A DNA stretch of 64,000 nucleotides from assembly GCA_039725955.1 (NCBI GenBank), contig CP091034.1:1364001-1428000 (forward strand). Reading direction: 5' to 3'. Each line of letters opens with the position of its first letter. Within the stretch, counting starts at the first letter, position 1. The notes under the pieces were generated by a model that saw nothing but the letters and a program-made list of their open reading frames with translations, searched no databases and had not been told where the DNA came from. Position numbers and translations under genes: made by a program. This DNA is from Sinorhizobium sp. B11. GTDB taxonomy: Bacteria > Pseudomonadota > Alphaproteobacteria > Rhizobiales > Rhizobiaceae. Positions 1-8,688 of this stretch are shown here, piece after piece.

Positions 1-2066
1 CATTTGCCGGCGCCAAGATAGTTTCGCCGCAATATCGCAGCGAGACGCGCGTCCTTATCGAGCCGCGCGCTCCCGCATTCGCGAGTACACAGACCAACGA
101 CGCCAGTGCCGGACCACTGCTCGACGAGTTGAATATTTCGAGCCAGGTGCAGATCCTGCAGTCGGCGGACCTCATCAAACAGGTCATCAACAATCTGAAG
201 CTCTATAATCTGCCGGAATTCGATGCGGCTGCGAACGGGTCCGCGCTCACCGATATACTCGTGGCACTGCACCTGAAGAAAAACCCGCTGGAAAACCCGC
301 CGGAAGAGCGTGTTATCGACGCCTTCACGCAGCGCCTGCAGGTCTATCAGGTGCCGGGCTCGCGCGTCATCGGCATCACTTTCACCTCCAAGGATCCGAA
401 GCTCGCCGCCAGCATTCCGAACGCCATGGCGCAGGTCTACCTGGCAATCCAGAGCGGTGCCAAGCTCGCTTCCAACACGGAGGCCACCCGCTGGCTCGAG
501 CCGGAGATCGACAACCTGCGCCAGAAGGTGGGCGAGGCCGAGAAGAAGGTCGCCGATTACCGCACCACCCATGGTCTGCTGCAGACCAACGGCACCACGA
601 CCTTTACTGCACAGCAGCTCAACGATATCTCCATCGAGCTGACCCGCGTGCGCACCGACAAGGCGAATGCCGAGGCGAGGGCGCAGGCCGTGCGCAACGC
701 GCTGTCTTCAGGCGAGCCCTCCGATACGCTAAGTGACATCATGTCGTCGCAGTCGATCCAGCGGCTCAAGGCGACCGAATCCGGGCTGCAGTCGCAGATT
801 TCCGATTTGCAGACGAGCCTGCTCAACAACCATCCGCGGCTGAAGAGCCTGCGCGCCCAGCTTGCCGATATACGTACGCAGATCCGGCAGGAAACGCAGA
901 AGATCCTCGCCAGCATCGAGAACGAAACCAAGGTGGCCGATCTGCGTGCCAAGGAACTGGAGCAGCAATCCGATACGCTGCAGGCCAACAGTGCCAGGGC
1001 GGGCGAGGATGCAGTGGGCCTCAACGCGCTGGAGCGGGAGGCGAATGCCCAGCGCCAGCTTCTCGAAACCTACCTCGTTCGTTACCGCGAGGCTGCTTCC
1101 CGTGCCGACCGCAATTCCAGCCCGGCCGACGCGCGCATTGTTTCGAAGGCGATCGAACAGGTCGATCCTTATTTCCCGAAAGTGGTGCCGATCGTCGTGG
1201 TCGCCGCTGTCGCGACGCTCATCATGAGCGCGATCGTCATCATGCTCTCCGAACTCTTCAGCGGTCGTGCACTGCGCCCTGTCGAGGCCACCAATGTCGG
1301 GGCCACCGACGTCGAGGCCACGAATATCCAGGAGAGGGTCGAGGAGGAAGGGCAGGGCGAGGCAGCGCCTGTTCCCGCCCCGAAGCTCGTCAGGCCGAGC
1401 ATGCTGACGGCGGCCATGGATGATGAGAAGGAGCCGGAAGCGGAGCCCGTAGAGGAAGCGCTTGCCGATGACAACGAATTCTCCGTTTCGTCCGTCGCGA
1501 GCTATCTGACCGACTGCCGCGCCCCCCTTGCCGTCTCCATATCTCCGAGTGGTGACAATGGCTCGGCGGCAACAGTCGCCCTTGCGCGTTTGCTCGCCGA
1601 TACCGGACGCCGCGTGATCCTGGTCGACATGACCGGCAGCGGCTATCCGAGCGAACTGATGGCGGAAAATCCCGAAGCACTGGGCGTTACCGATCTACTC
1701 TGCGGTGAGGCTGCCTTCGGCGAGACGATCCATGGCGATCGTATGTCGGACGCGCATCTGATCCCGCAGGGTGTGAGCGATGTGCGCCGCGCCATGCGGG
1801 GCGTCGACAGGCTGTCGCTGCTGCTCGATGCGCTGACATCGGCCTATGATATCGTCATTGTCGAATGCGGCGCGGCTGATGTCGCCGGGGTTTCGCGGCT
1901 GACGCGCAGCAAGGAAATCGAGATCATCCTGTCGCTGCCCGAAATCGATGAGGCTGCTTTCGTCGGCCTCATGCAGGATTTCCAGAGCGCCGGTTACGAG
2001 CGCGTCGTCCTGATGTCGGGCGGCGAGGAGGCTGCCATGCGCAGCCCCGCGCGCCACGCCGCCTGA
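1..2066 (+). CDS. ExoP/Wzz-type exopolysaccharide co-polymerase, 5' truncated
   Basis: The reading frame is open from base 3, so the true start lies left of the window. Family role: inner-membrane polysaccharide co-polymerase controlling chain length and export of surface polysaccharide. Visible parts are the end of the periplasmic Wzz domain (YRSETRVLIEPRAP near base 33), a long charged coiled-coil stretch (about 500-1120), a second membrane helix (about 1185-1260), a Glu/Ala/Pro-rich linker, and a C-terminal P-loop-like domain (from about 1500). That domain looks degenerate as a tyrosine kinase: the Walker A position reads SPSGDNGSAAT with no lysine, and the tail (ending ARHAA) lacks a tyrosine cluster. 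It is probably a non-kinase ExoP/PssP relative. The exact polysaccharide cannot be told. Confidence 0.85.
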   Translation, partial: FAGAKIVSPQYRSETRVLIEPRAPAFASTQTNDASAGPLLDELNISSQVQILQSADLIKQVINNLKLYNLPEFDAAANGSALTDILVALHLKKNPLENPPEERVIDAFTQRLQVYQVPGSRVIGITFTSKDPKLAASIPNAMAQVYLAIQSGAKLASNTEATRWLEPEIDNLRQKVGEAEKKVADYRTTHGLLQTNGTTTFTAQQLNDISIELTRVRTDKANAEARAQAVRNALSSGEPSDTLSDIMSSQSIQRLKATESGLQSQISDLQTSLLNNHPRLKSLRAQLADIRTQIRQETQKILASIENETKVADLRAKELEQQSDTLQANSARAGEDAVGLNALEREANAQRQLLETYLVRYREAASRADRNSSPADARIVSKAIEQVDPYFPKVVPIVVVAAVATLIMSAIVIMLSELFSGRALRPVEATNVGATDVEATNIQERVEEEGQGEAAPVPAPKLVRPSMLTAAMDDEKEPEAEPVEEALADDNEFSVSSVASYLTDCRAPLAVSISPSGDNGSAATVALARLLADTGRRVILVDMTGSGYPSELMAENPEALGVTDLLCGEAAFGETIHGDRMSDAHLIPQGVSDVRRAMRGVDRLSLLLDALTSAYDIVIVECGAADVAGVSRLTRSKEIEIILSLPEIDEAAFVGLMQDFQSAGYERVVLMSGGEEAAMRSPARHAA

Positions 2067-2069
2067 TCT

Positions 2070-3305
2070 TCAGCCGAACTTGGCCCGGATGTTCTGGGCG
2101 AATTTATAGAGACCGGGGCGGGCCTTGATGAAGGCCTTGCCACGGGTGATCGCCCGATGCGCGATGCCGGCAGCGACGCCGATGCCGGAGATCGGCAGGA
2201 CCACATCGTGATGGTCGGTTTCGATCGGCGCCCAGGAGCGCTTGTAGGTCTGATCACCGAGGCCGAAATCGAAGAGCGCGACTCCCTTGCCGTGCAGGCT
2301 TGAAATCATTTGCCAGAAGAGGAATTCGCCGGGGCTTGCATCGGCAATCAGATCCTCGTCGATCGCGCCGAACTGGCAGATGACGTGGTCGCCCTTGCGG
2401 GAAATCCCTGACAGGGCGGCAATACGTCCCTCATAGTCGCCCTTCAGGCGCAGAGCGCGCATCTCTAGGCCGAAATCGTCTCCATTCCGCTTGTCGATCA
2501 GGCCGTGCAGGAAGGCTTTGGTCGGCGCATCGGCAAACACGTCGGGCAGGCCGAGCGAGGCGAAGCGCGCACTTTTCAGGCGGAAGAACATGTCGAGCAG
2601 TTCGTGTTGCTCCGAGGACGCTTCCGGCGCGATGTAGTCGAAGCCGCCGATTGCTTCCAGCCGCCGGCTTTGCGCGCGGAATTTCTTGCGCCTGCTTTTC
2701 GCGTTCAACTGCTGCAGCGTCTTTTCGAACGTATCGAGGAGCGGAAGCTGGTAGGCGTGATTCTGGTTCTGCACCATGGGCAGGCCGGCGAGCATGTTGC
2801 GGCGGCTGCGCCATTCCAGCGGGATATTCTGCAAAAGAAGCAGGTCGGCCTTGCCGGCGAGTGCCGTGCGAAGGCGAGCGGCAAACTTGTGACTGTCAAG
2901 CAAGCCGCTGTCTTCGGCAAAGGCGTCGGAGACGAGGCCGGTGTTGATGTTGCTGTGGTCGGCGCCGATGAATTTGGCGATCCGCATGCCGCGGGAGTTG
3001 ACGATCTCTACCGGAAGTATGAAGGCAGTATGGGTGCCGCACCTGCCGCGCAGGATGGCGAGCGGCCGGCGGAAGGCTGCCACCCAGGCGCTGCACCAGT
3101 CATAGCTCTGATGCAGCGAGGAAAGATCATCGCGTTCCAGTCTGCGCCATTCCGCCTCAAGCGGCTCCATCGTATCGAAAAGCTCGATCTCGAGTTCGGC
3201 CATGGCGAGTTTCATGCTCAGCTGCCGCAGCCGGGAAATGCCGGCTTCGGCCTGCGCTGCAGCGTCGAACGGTTGCTCGGGAACGTCGTGCCTCTGGGTC
3301 TGCAC
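2070..3305 (-). CDS. BioF2/CelD-like GNAT acyltransferase
   Basis: A 411-residue cytoplasmic protein of the GNAT-fold group often annotated as cellulose biosynthesis protein CelD (Acetyltransf_6 type). Support comes from the central FRLKSARFASLGLPD segment and the C-terminal FDFGLGDQTYKRSW motif, typical of this family. The chosen GTG start at 3305 has a GGAG seven bases upstream; an internal ATG 29 codons later (MKLAMAELEIEL) is an alternative. It converges on the polysaccharide co-polymerase with only 3 bases between stops, so a role in modifying surface polysaccharide is an inference from context. The acyl donor and acceptor are unknown. Confidence 0.75.
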   Translation of the reverse strand: MQTQRHDVPEQPFDAAAQAEAGISRLRQLSMKLAMAELEIELFDTMEPLEAEWRRLERDDLSSLHQSYDWCSAWVAAFRRPLAILRGRCGTHTAFILPVEIVNSRGMRIAKFIGADHSNINTGLVSDAFAEDSGLLDSHKFAARLRTALAGKADLLLLQNIPLEWRSRRNMLAGLPMVQNQNHAYQLPLLDTFEKTLQQLNAKSRRKKFRAQSRRLEAIGGFDYIAPEASSEQHELLDMFFRLKSARFASLGLPDVFADAPTKAFLHGLIDKRNGDDFGLEMRALRLKGDYEGRIAALSGISRKGDHVICQFGAIDEDLIADASPGEFLFWQMISSLHGKGVALFDFGLGDQTYKRSWAPIETDHHDVVLPISGIGVAAGIAHRAITRGKAFIKARPGLYKFAQNIRAKFG

Positions 3306-3426
3306 GGGTCTTCTCCAGTCAATAAGTTGCTGGAGGGCAAGCTAGGGCGCCAAGACGTATAATTGGTTTAACCGAGGCCCGCGCCCGGGCTTTTCCGCAG
3401 ATCAGGGTTATTCTGCCGTTAATCGG

Positions 3427-3636
3427 CTATTGCTGCTTCGGGCCGGCCATCCACTTGATGATGACCATGGCCGGCAACACCCAGAGCAGGCCGGTGAGCG
3501 CGAAGTAAAGCAGATGTCCCCACCAGGGCGCGTTGCCGAGTGTGGCGACCGCGATCGTATTCGCCACAATCGCATAGAAAAGCACGAGGATGATGATCAG
3601 GATCGTGCCGATGAATTTGCGAAGGCGGACGGGCAT
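3427..3636 (-). CDS. DUF2842 small membrane protein
   Basis: A 69-residue protein starting MPVRLRKFIGTILIII, with two predicted membrane helices joined by a short PWWGH-containing loop and a charged tail. This is the pattern of the alphaproteobacterial DUF2842 family, whose function is unknown. The ATG at 3636 is preferred to an upstream in-frame start because it gives the usual family length and puts the basic residues just before the first helix. It is divergent from ctaA with a gap of about 115 bases, so the two may share a control region. Confidence 0.7.
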   Translation of the reverse strand: MPVRLRKFIGTILIIILVLFYAIVANTIAVATLGNAPWWGHLLYFALTGLLWVLPAMVIIKWMAGPKQQ

Positions 3637-3751
3637 CGTATAACTTTCGAACGGATGGGATTGAGCCGGCGCGACGGCATGCCGCAAAGGTTCGGGGCTT
3701 GTTTTGCATCAGCCGGTGGGGCAAATCAACTGCCGGATAAAAGGAGAGATC

Positions 3752-4855
3752 ATGGCCGTCGCGAACCTGAGCCCGGAGCAGGCGATCCGCACTGAAGTGC
3801 GAAGGCAGGACAATAACCGCCGCGCCGTGCGCATCTGGCTGGGCTTCGTGCTCTTGGCACTCTTCTGTCTGGTGCTCGTGGGCGGTGCGACGCGGCTCAC
3901 CAATTCCGGCCTGTCCATTACCGAGTGGAAGCCGATTCATGGCGTCATCCCGCCGCTGAACGCTGCCGAGTGGGAAGAGGAATTCAAGCTCTACCAGCGC
4001 ATTCCCGAGTTCCAGCAGCTCAACAGCGACATGACGGTCGACCAGTTCAAGAGCATCTTCTGGTGGGAATGGGCGCACCGGCTGATCGCGCGCGGCATCG
4101 GCGTCATCTTCGCGCTGCCTCTGATCTTCTTCTGGGCGACTGGCCGCATCGAAAAGCGCCTGCGCTGGCCGCTTGCCGGCATCCTGGCGTTGGGTGGCCT
4201 GCAAGGCTTCATCGGCTGGTGGATGGTCTCGTCCGGCCTGTCGGTGCGCACGGATGTCAGCCAGTACCGGCTGGCCACTCACCTGGTCATGGCCTGCCTG
4301 ATCTTCGCCTCCTGCATGTGGATTATGCGTGGGCTCTCGCCGCATTCCAGCGATCCGGCTCCGACGAAGAATTCACACCGCTGGGCGGCGGCGATCGCCA
4401 TATTCTCGCTCTTCCAGATCTATCTCGGCGCGCTGGTCGCCGGCCTCGATGCCGGCTTTACCTACAATACCTGGCCGCTGATGGACGGCGCCGTGGTGCC
4501 TGGCGATCTCTTCATCCAGCAGCCTTTCTGGATCAACCTCTTCGAGAACCCGAAGACCGTACAGTTCATTCACCGTCTCGGCGCCTACACGCTCTTTGCG
4601 ATCGCTCTCATCAATATGGTGATTGTCCTGCGCGCGGCATCCTGGACCACCCATGCGCGCCGTGCCGTGGTGCTCTTTTCGCTAATCACGATCCAGGCTG
4701 CGATCGGTATCACCACACTGCTGCTGGAAGTGCCGCTGCACTGGGGCCTGCTGCATCAGGCGGGCGCCCTCGTGGTCTTCGGTTTTGCCGTCGCCAACTG
4801 GCGCGGCTATTACGGCGAATATCCCCGCGCCACTGCGATCGCCGAGCGCGACTGA
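3752..4855 (+). CDS. ctaA: Heme A synthase (COX15/CtaA type)
   Basis: A 367-residue integral membrane enzyme that oxidises the C8 methyl of heme O to a formyl group, giving heme A for aa3-type cytochrome oxidases. Eight membrane helices are apparent. The [12 protein letters not shown] motif (residues 44-55) and the four heme-ligand histidines of the family are present at about H109 (EWAHR), H177 (ATHLV), H274 (FIHRLG) and H335 (LLHQAG). The ATG at 3752 is chosen because AAGGAGAG lies just upstream; the longer frame from 3704 has no such site. No ctaB or cox genes are adjacent in this window. Confidence 0.95.
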   Translation: MAVANLSPEQAIRTEVRRQDNNRRAVRIWLGFVLLALFCLVLVGGATRLTNSGLSITEWKPIHGVIPPLNAAEWEEEFKLYQRIPEFQQLNSDMTVDQFKSIFWWEWAHRLIARGIGVIFALPLIFFWATGRIEKRLRWPLAGILALGGLQGFIGWWMVSSGLSVRTDVSQYRLATHLVMACLIFASCMWIMRGLSPHSSDPAPTKNSHRWAAAIAIFSLFQIYLGALVAGLDAGFTYNTWPLMDGAVVPGDLFIQQPFWINLFENPKTVQFIHRLGAYTLFAIALINMVIVLRAASWTTHARRAVVLFSLITIQAAIGITTLLLEVPLHWGLLHQAGALVVFGFAVANWRGYYGEYPRATAIAERD

Positions 4856-4870
4856 GCCGACGATCGCCAG

Positions 4871-5668
4871 CTAGAATCGGTAAGTCATGCCGAGCACCGG
4901 GCCTTTCAGCGTGGTGTCGAACACGTGGCCGTCGGACTCGTAGTCCACATCGAGGATCTTGTACCCCGCTGAAACCGAGAGGCGATCGGTGAACAGGTAA
5001 TTGAGCGTGGCGAGCGCCTGCCATGTGCTGTCTGATCCGGCGCCGAAGCCGCCGAAATCGGCCTGAGCCTGAATGGAAAGTTTCGGCGTGATGGTGAAGA
5101 AGGTGCGGAAGCCGATGACCGGATCGACCCAGCCGAAATCCTCGCCATAGCTGCGCCGGAAGGCGCCGTAATTCACGGTCAGGTCATTCGAAATGTGCCA
5201 TATCCGCACCCCGGCAAGCACGTCGAAGGTCACGTCCTGCCCGTCATAGACGCGGTAGCCGCCCTTGATCGTTGCCTGGAATTCTACCGTATCGACATCG
5301 GCGGTCAGTCCCGGTGTCGCCCCGACGACGGGCAGTGCTCCGATCGCGTGGCTGTCGGTCGTATCGACGTACATGAGATCGCCGGATAGCACGAAGCGGT
5401 CGTACCGGCCCCAGACATCGAGAAAGCCTCCGAAGTTCAGGTCCTCCATGATGTCGGAGAAGGACTTTTCGACCGAGAGGGTCGGCGCACGCCGGAAGGG
5501 AGAGATATCGCCGTCAATTCCCGCTGCCTAGAGATAGGGTGTCACTTGCAGCGCCCATCCGGGCGTATTGCTCTCGACAGGTACCGGCGGCTCGGAAGCG
5601 TCCTGCGCACATGCGTCCGCCGCTGCCCCCGAAACCAGCACGCCAGCAATTATCATCCGTCTGATCAT
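4871..5668 (-). pseudogene. Outer-membrane beta-barrel protein gene interrupted by an amber codon
   Basis: One frame runs from ATG 5668 to the stop at 4871 (266 codons) with a single internal TAG at 5530-5528 (codon 47). Codons 1-21 encode a signal peptide (MIRRMIIAGVLVSG...ACA), codons 22-46 lead to VTPYL, and the frame then resumes as AAGIDGDISPFRR and continues as an alternating-residue barrel ending in Phe (GMTYRF), as outer-membrane proteins do. PYLW is usual at this position in such proteins, so TAG probably replaces TGG. Downstream of the stop, the first ATG (5449) would give a 192-residue product without a signal peptide. It may be a pseudogene, a sequencing error, or suppressed. It is convergent with ctaA, 15 bases away. 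Confidence 0.75.
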
Positions 5669-5725
5669 CCACCAGCCCTTCCCGCAGTCGGAGATCGCTA
5701 TTCATCCGCCCTCGGGCGGGCGCCA

Positions 5726-6790
5726 TCAGAGACCTTGGAAAGGAAAGGGCTCGGCGTCCTTGAAATCGGCAGTCGCGTCCCCCGCAAAAGTATGTGCCTG
5801 ATCGGCACCGAGATCGAGCCTCTTCACCTTGCCCGTTTCCTTGGAGAAATCGATCTTCTTCAGGTCGACCCAGAACGTGTTCGGCGTCATCGCGGACTCG
5901 AAGAAATAGAGATCCCTCTTGTGGTCGAAGACGGTGCGCCACCGCGTCGACGACAATTCCGGCTGATCCTGCGCCGATATGCCGAGCGGGACAGAGACGT
6001 TCCTGATGACACCGAAAACGCTCGCCAGCGTGCGGTCGGGTTCGCCGCTCTGGGGAATGGCCTTGATCAGGAAGGAGGCGCGGGCAAAGCGGTCCGCCGC
6101 GCGGCTGGTTCCCGGAAGGAAGACCGTACCGCCGATACCCTCCCAGTAGGTGTTGAGCGCCAGTTGCTCATCGTAGGTAGGGGAGTTGGTCATCACCTGG
6201 TACTGGCGGCCGTGATGGATGATCTGTTTTCCGTGGACATATTCGACAATGGCGCTGTCACCGCTGGAATCGGAGAGCGACAGATGCAGGGTTGTCAGCC
6301 TGTTTTGCCCTGGCACATTATCGGTCACGATCGTGAAGGGCTCCTTCTCCAGTGCCGCGACCGCCTCACTCACCGTCGCGAAATTGTCGAGCGCATATTG
6401 GGCCCAGGCGGCAATCGTCAGGCCCGGTTTGCTGCCTGCGTCGAAATTCGGATATTCGGATTCCGTCAGCCAGAGAAGATTGGCGACGAGGCCGGCCTCG
6501 TTCGCCCCGTCCGTGGTCGAGACGTCATAGCCGGTCGCCACCACCGACCCGTATTTCGCCGTCCAGCTGATGGAATTCGGCCCGGCCTCTCCGCTGCGGG
6601 ATATGCCGCGCGGCAGGATGTAGAGGTTTGTGCCGATATCGTATTTCCAGTCCATCGACCGGGCGGTAATGACATTGCCGCCTTCCCCGAGGTAGACGAC
6701 GCGGGTGCAGGCATTCGCCTGGTAGGGTGTCGTCACCTGAATGCCAATAAGCGCAATTGCTGCAAAACGTCCCAGAATATTCGATTGCAT
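5726..6790 (-). CDS. Exported choloylglycine hydrolase-like linear amide hydrolase
   Basis: A 354-residue Ntn-hydrolase of the choloylglycine hydrolase/penicillin V acylase family, which cleaves non-peptide linear C-N bonds. Residues 1-27 form a signal peptide ending in ANA, and the next residue is Cys28 (CTRVVYLG), the expected N-terminal nucleophile exposed by cleavage. The family motifs RSMDW and NEAGLVANLLWL follow. It therefore probably acts in the periplasm. The substrate cannot be read from sequence; bile salts are unlikely in a soil organism, and N-acyl amides or beta-lactams are possible. It lies 57 bases upstream of the interrupted barrel gene in the same direction, so the two may have been co-transcribed. 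Confidence 0.85.
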   Translation of the reverse strand: MQSNILGRFAAIALIGIQVTTPYQANACTRVVYLGEGGNVITARSMDWKYDIGTNLYILPRGISRSGEAGPNSISWTAKYGSVVATGYDVSTTDGANEAGLVANLLWLTESEYPNFDAGSKPGLTIAAWAQYALDNFATVSEAVAALEKEPFTIVTDNVPGQNRLTTLHLSLSDSSGDSAIVEYVHGKQIIHHGRQYQVMTNSPTYDEQLALNTYWEGIGGTVFLPGTSRAADRFARASFLIKAIPQSGEPDRTLASVFGVIRNVSVPLGISAQDQPELSSTRWRTVFDHKRDLYFFESAMTPNTFWVDLKKIDFSKETGKVKRLDLGADQAHTFAGDATADFKDAEPFPFQGL

Positions 6791-7015
6791 GATCGCAAGT
6801 CCCCGGCTGGATCATTCAAACAACAGGCGCCATTTGCACCTCTATCGCACGTTGCGTTTTGAATATGCACGCTTCCTGCGCTTATCTCAACTTGGGAATT
6901 GGCGTTCACAACGTGCGCCCTCAGGCAGACAGCCTCGCGGAAGAGTGAACGAGATCAAGGCCATGACGTGCTAAGCTGAAGACTGGCCAAAGTGTGATCT
7001 ACGTAGGGGGCTCGA

Positions 7016-7183
7016 ATGAACCGATTTCGCACATTCATAGTGGCAGGCGCGCTGATCACGCTTTCAGCGGTCGCCTCGGGCTGCACATCGACGGAGAAAT
7101 ATGGCTACGGCGAGGATACATCCTTCAACCCGGCTTGCGCCGGTGGTTTCCGTCCCAGCGATAATCGTCCCTGCTCGTATTGA
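7016..7183 (+). CDS. Small lipoprotein, 55 residues
   Basis: The ATG at 7016 follows an AGGGGG ribosome site by six bases and opens a 55-codon frame. The product begins MNRFRTFIVAGALITLSAVA and continues into SGC, a lipobox-like stretch with Cys23 as the likely lipidated residue. The mature part is about 33 residues, Gly/Tyr/Asp-rich, with two further cysteines (NPACAGG, RPCSY). It is probably a short inner- or outer-membrane lipoprotein of unknown role. It is transcribed divergently from the choloylglycine hydrolase-like gene and converges on ubiA. Confidence 0.6.
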   Translation: MNRFRTFIVAGALITLSAVASGCTSTEKYGYGEDTSFNPACAGGFRPSDNRPCSY

Positions 7184-7193
7184 GCCGCCAGGT

Positions 7194-8108
7194 TCACCAG
7201 GTTCCGATTAGGGATGAAGCCGCCAGCAATAGCCCGGTCAGAATATTCGCAAGGAACAAGCGGTAGTTCACATCCGGGCGGGCGAGGTCGATCCGCCGGA
7301 CTTGCCACGCAAGGTGTGCGGCTATGACGGGCATTCCAAATGCGTAGGGCAGGGACATGCCGGATAACCAGCCACCGACCGACCAGGCAGCAATCGTCGA
7401 TACATAGAAAAGACCGATAATGCGCTTGCCGCGCTCGCCGAACAGGATCGCCGTCGATTTCAATCCGAGCCGTGAATCGTCTTTCACATCGACATAGGCA
7501 TAGACGGTGTCGTAGCCGATCTGCCAGGCGATGGCTCCCGCCCACATGAGGACGGCGCCGGCGGGAATCGCGCCGGCAATTTCCGCCCAAGCCATGAGCA
7601 TGCCCCAGTTGAACGCTGCGCCGAGCACTGCCTGCGGCCAATGGGTAAAGCGTTTGCAGAACGGATAGACGAACACCAACGGCAGAACGCAAAGGGCAAC
7701 CAGCCGCGTATAGGGCGTCAGGAACAACAGGAGGGACGCCGCCAGGGCGAGTTCGATAGCCAGAAAGGTCATTGCCTGACCAACGCCGATCTGCCCGCTT
7801 GCCAGAGGCCGGAAACGGGTGCGCTCGACATGGCCGTCAAATTTCCGGTCGGCGATATCGTTGATCGTGGAGCCGGCGCTTCGCATCAGCAGGGCGCCGA
7901 GCGTGAAGACGGCGAGCTGCCGGACATCGGGCAGGCCATGAGCGGCCTGAAACAGAGCCGCCCAGCATGGAAACAGCGTCAGCCAGATTCCAACCGGGCG
8001 ATCGAGCCGCGCGAGCCTCGTGTAAGGTCGCCATGTGCCGGGCAACAGCCGGTCCACCCAATCGCCCAGATGAATATCACTCAAGTCCAGGCGGTTTGAC
8101 GTGTTCAT
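7194..8108 (-). CDS. ubiA: 4-hydroxybenzoate octaprenyltransferase
   Basis: A 304-residue polytopic membrane prenyltransferase that joins a polyprenyl chain to 4-hydroxybenzoate in ubiquinone synthesis. Both Asp-rich Mg-prenyl-diphosphate sites are visible: NDIADRKFDGHVERTR in the first half and YAYVDVKDDSRLG in the second. RPYTRLARLDRPVGIWL near the N-terminus is typical of UbiA. Length and motifs fit UbiA better than MenA or protoheme farnesyltransferase. A glyoxalase-fold gene lies upstream in the same direction, 125 bases away. Confidence 0.93.
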   Translation of the reverse strand: MNTSNRLDLSDIHLGDWVDRLLPGTWRPYTRLARLDRPVGIWLTLFPCWAALFQAAHGLPDVRQLAVFTLGALLMRSAGSTINDIADRKFDGHVERTRFRPLASGQIGVGQAMTFLAIELALAASLLLFLTPYTRLVALCVLPLVFVYPFCKRFTHWPQAVLGAAFNWGMLMAWAEIAGAIPAGAVLMWAGAIAWQIGYDTVYAYVDVKDDSRLGLKSTAILFGERGKRIIGLFYVSTIAAWSVGGWLSGMSLPYAFGMPVIAAHLAWQVRRIDLARPDVNYRLFLANILTGLLLAASSLIGTW

Positions 8109-8233
8109 GGCGTGATCCGGTTATTTTCGAAAATTCTCAATGAAAGCAGGTATTTCCTGCCTTGGACTGGCCTTTGCAGACTAGAGGTTTTCGAAGGCGT
8201 TGCAATGATCGTCCCTGCGTCAGACCGACCCAT

Positions 8234-8587
8234 TCAGCCTGCGTGAGAAAGGATATTCAAGAGCTTGCCGCTGGGGTCGCGAACATAGAAGCGCCGTACG
8301 CCCCAGGGCTCGTTGGCCGGCCCGTAGACGATCTGATGCCCGCCTGTGACCGCGCGCCGATGGACTTCGTCCAGGTCATCGACCTCGATCGAAATGTCGG
8401 GCACTGCGGTTCCCGATCCACCCTCCGTCGCAATGCCGATCTGGGTGATTGCGCGCCTGTCAGACGCTAGGGTGACAATCCAGCCATGATCCATGACGAT
8501 CTCAAGACCGAACAGCTCGGAATAAAAGTTGCGCACTTCTTCGATGGAAGCGGCGGCGATATTCGGAACGATGCGCAGCACTGTCAT
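8234..8587 (-). CDS. VOC/glyoxalase-fold protein
   Basis: A 117-residue protein of the vicinal-oxygen-chelate fold: MTVLRIVPNI, EVRNFYSELFGLEIVMD and the C-terminal RRFYVRDPSGKLLNIL follow the beta-alpha-beta-beta-beta pattern of glyoxalase/bleomycin-resistance proteins. The ATG at 8587 is chosen because AGGGAGGAG lies just upstream; the frame extends 28 more codons without such a site. Substrate unknown. It lies between an ABC exporter and ubiA, all leftward, with about 100-base gaps, so operon membership is uncertain. Confidence 0.75.
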   Translation of the reverse strand: MTVLRIVPNIAAASIEEVRNFYSELFGLEIVMDHGWIVTLASDRRAITQIGIATEGGSGTAVPDISIEVDDLDEVHRRAVTGGHQIVYGPANEPWGVRRFYVRDPSGKLLNILSHAG

Positions 8588-8688
8588 GTTGCTCCTCCCT
8601 CGGCGTGAAGAGAAATAGCACTTGGTCGATCTGCGGAACAGTTTGGCCCTGTCTGCCGAACTGTTCCGCATGTCATATTCACGACACC

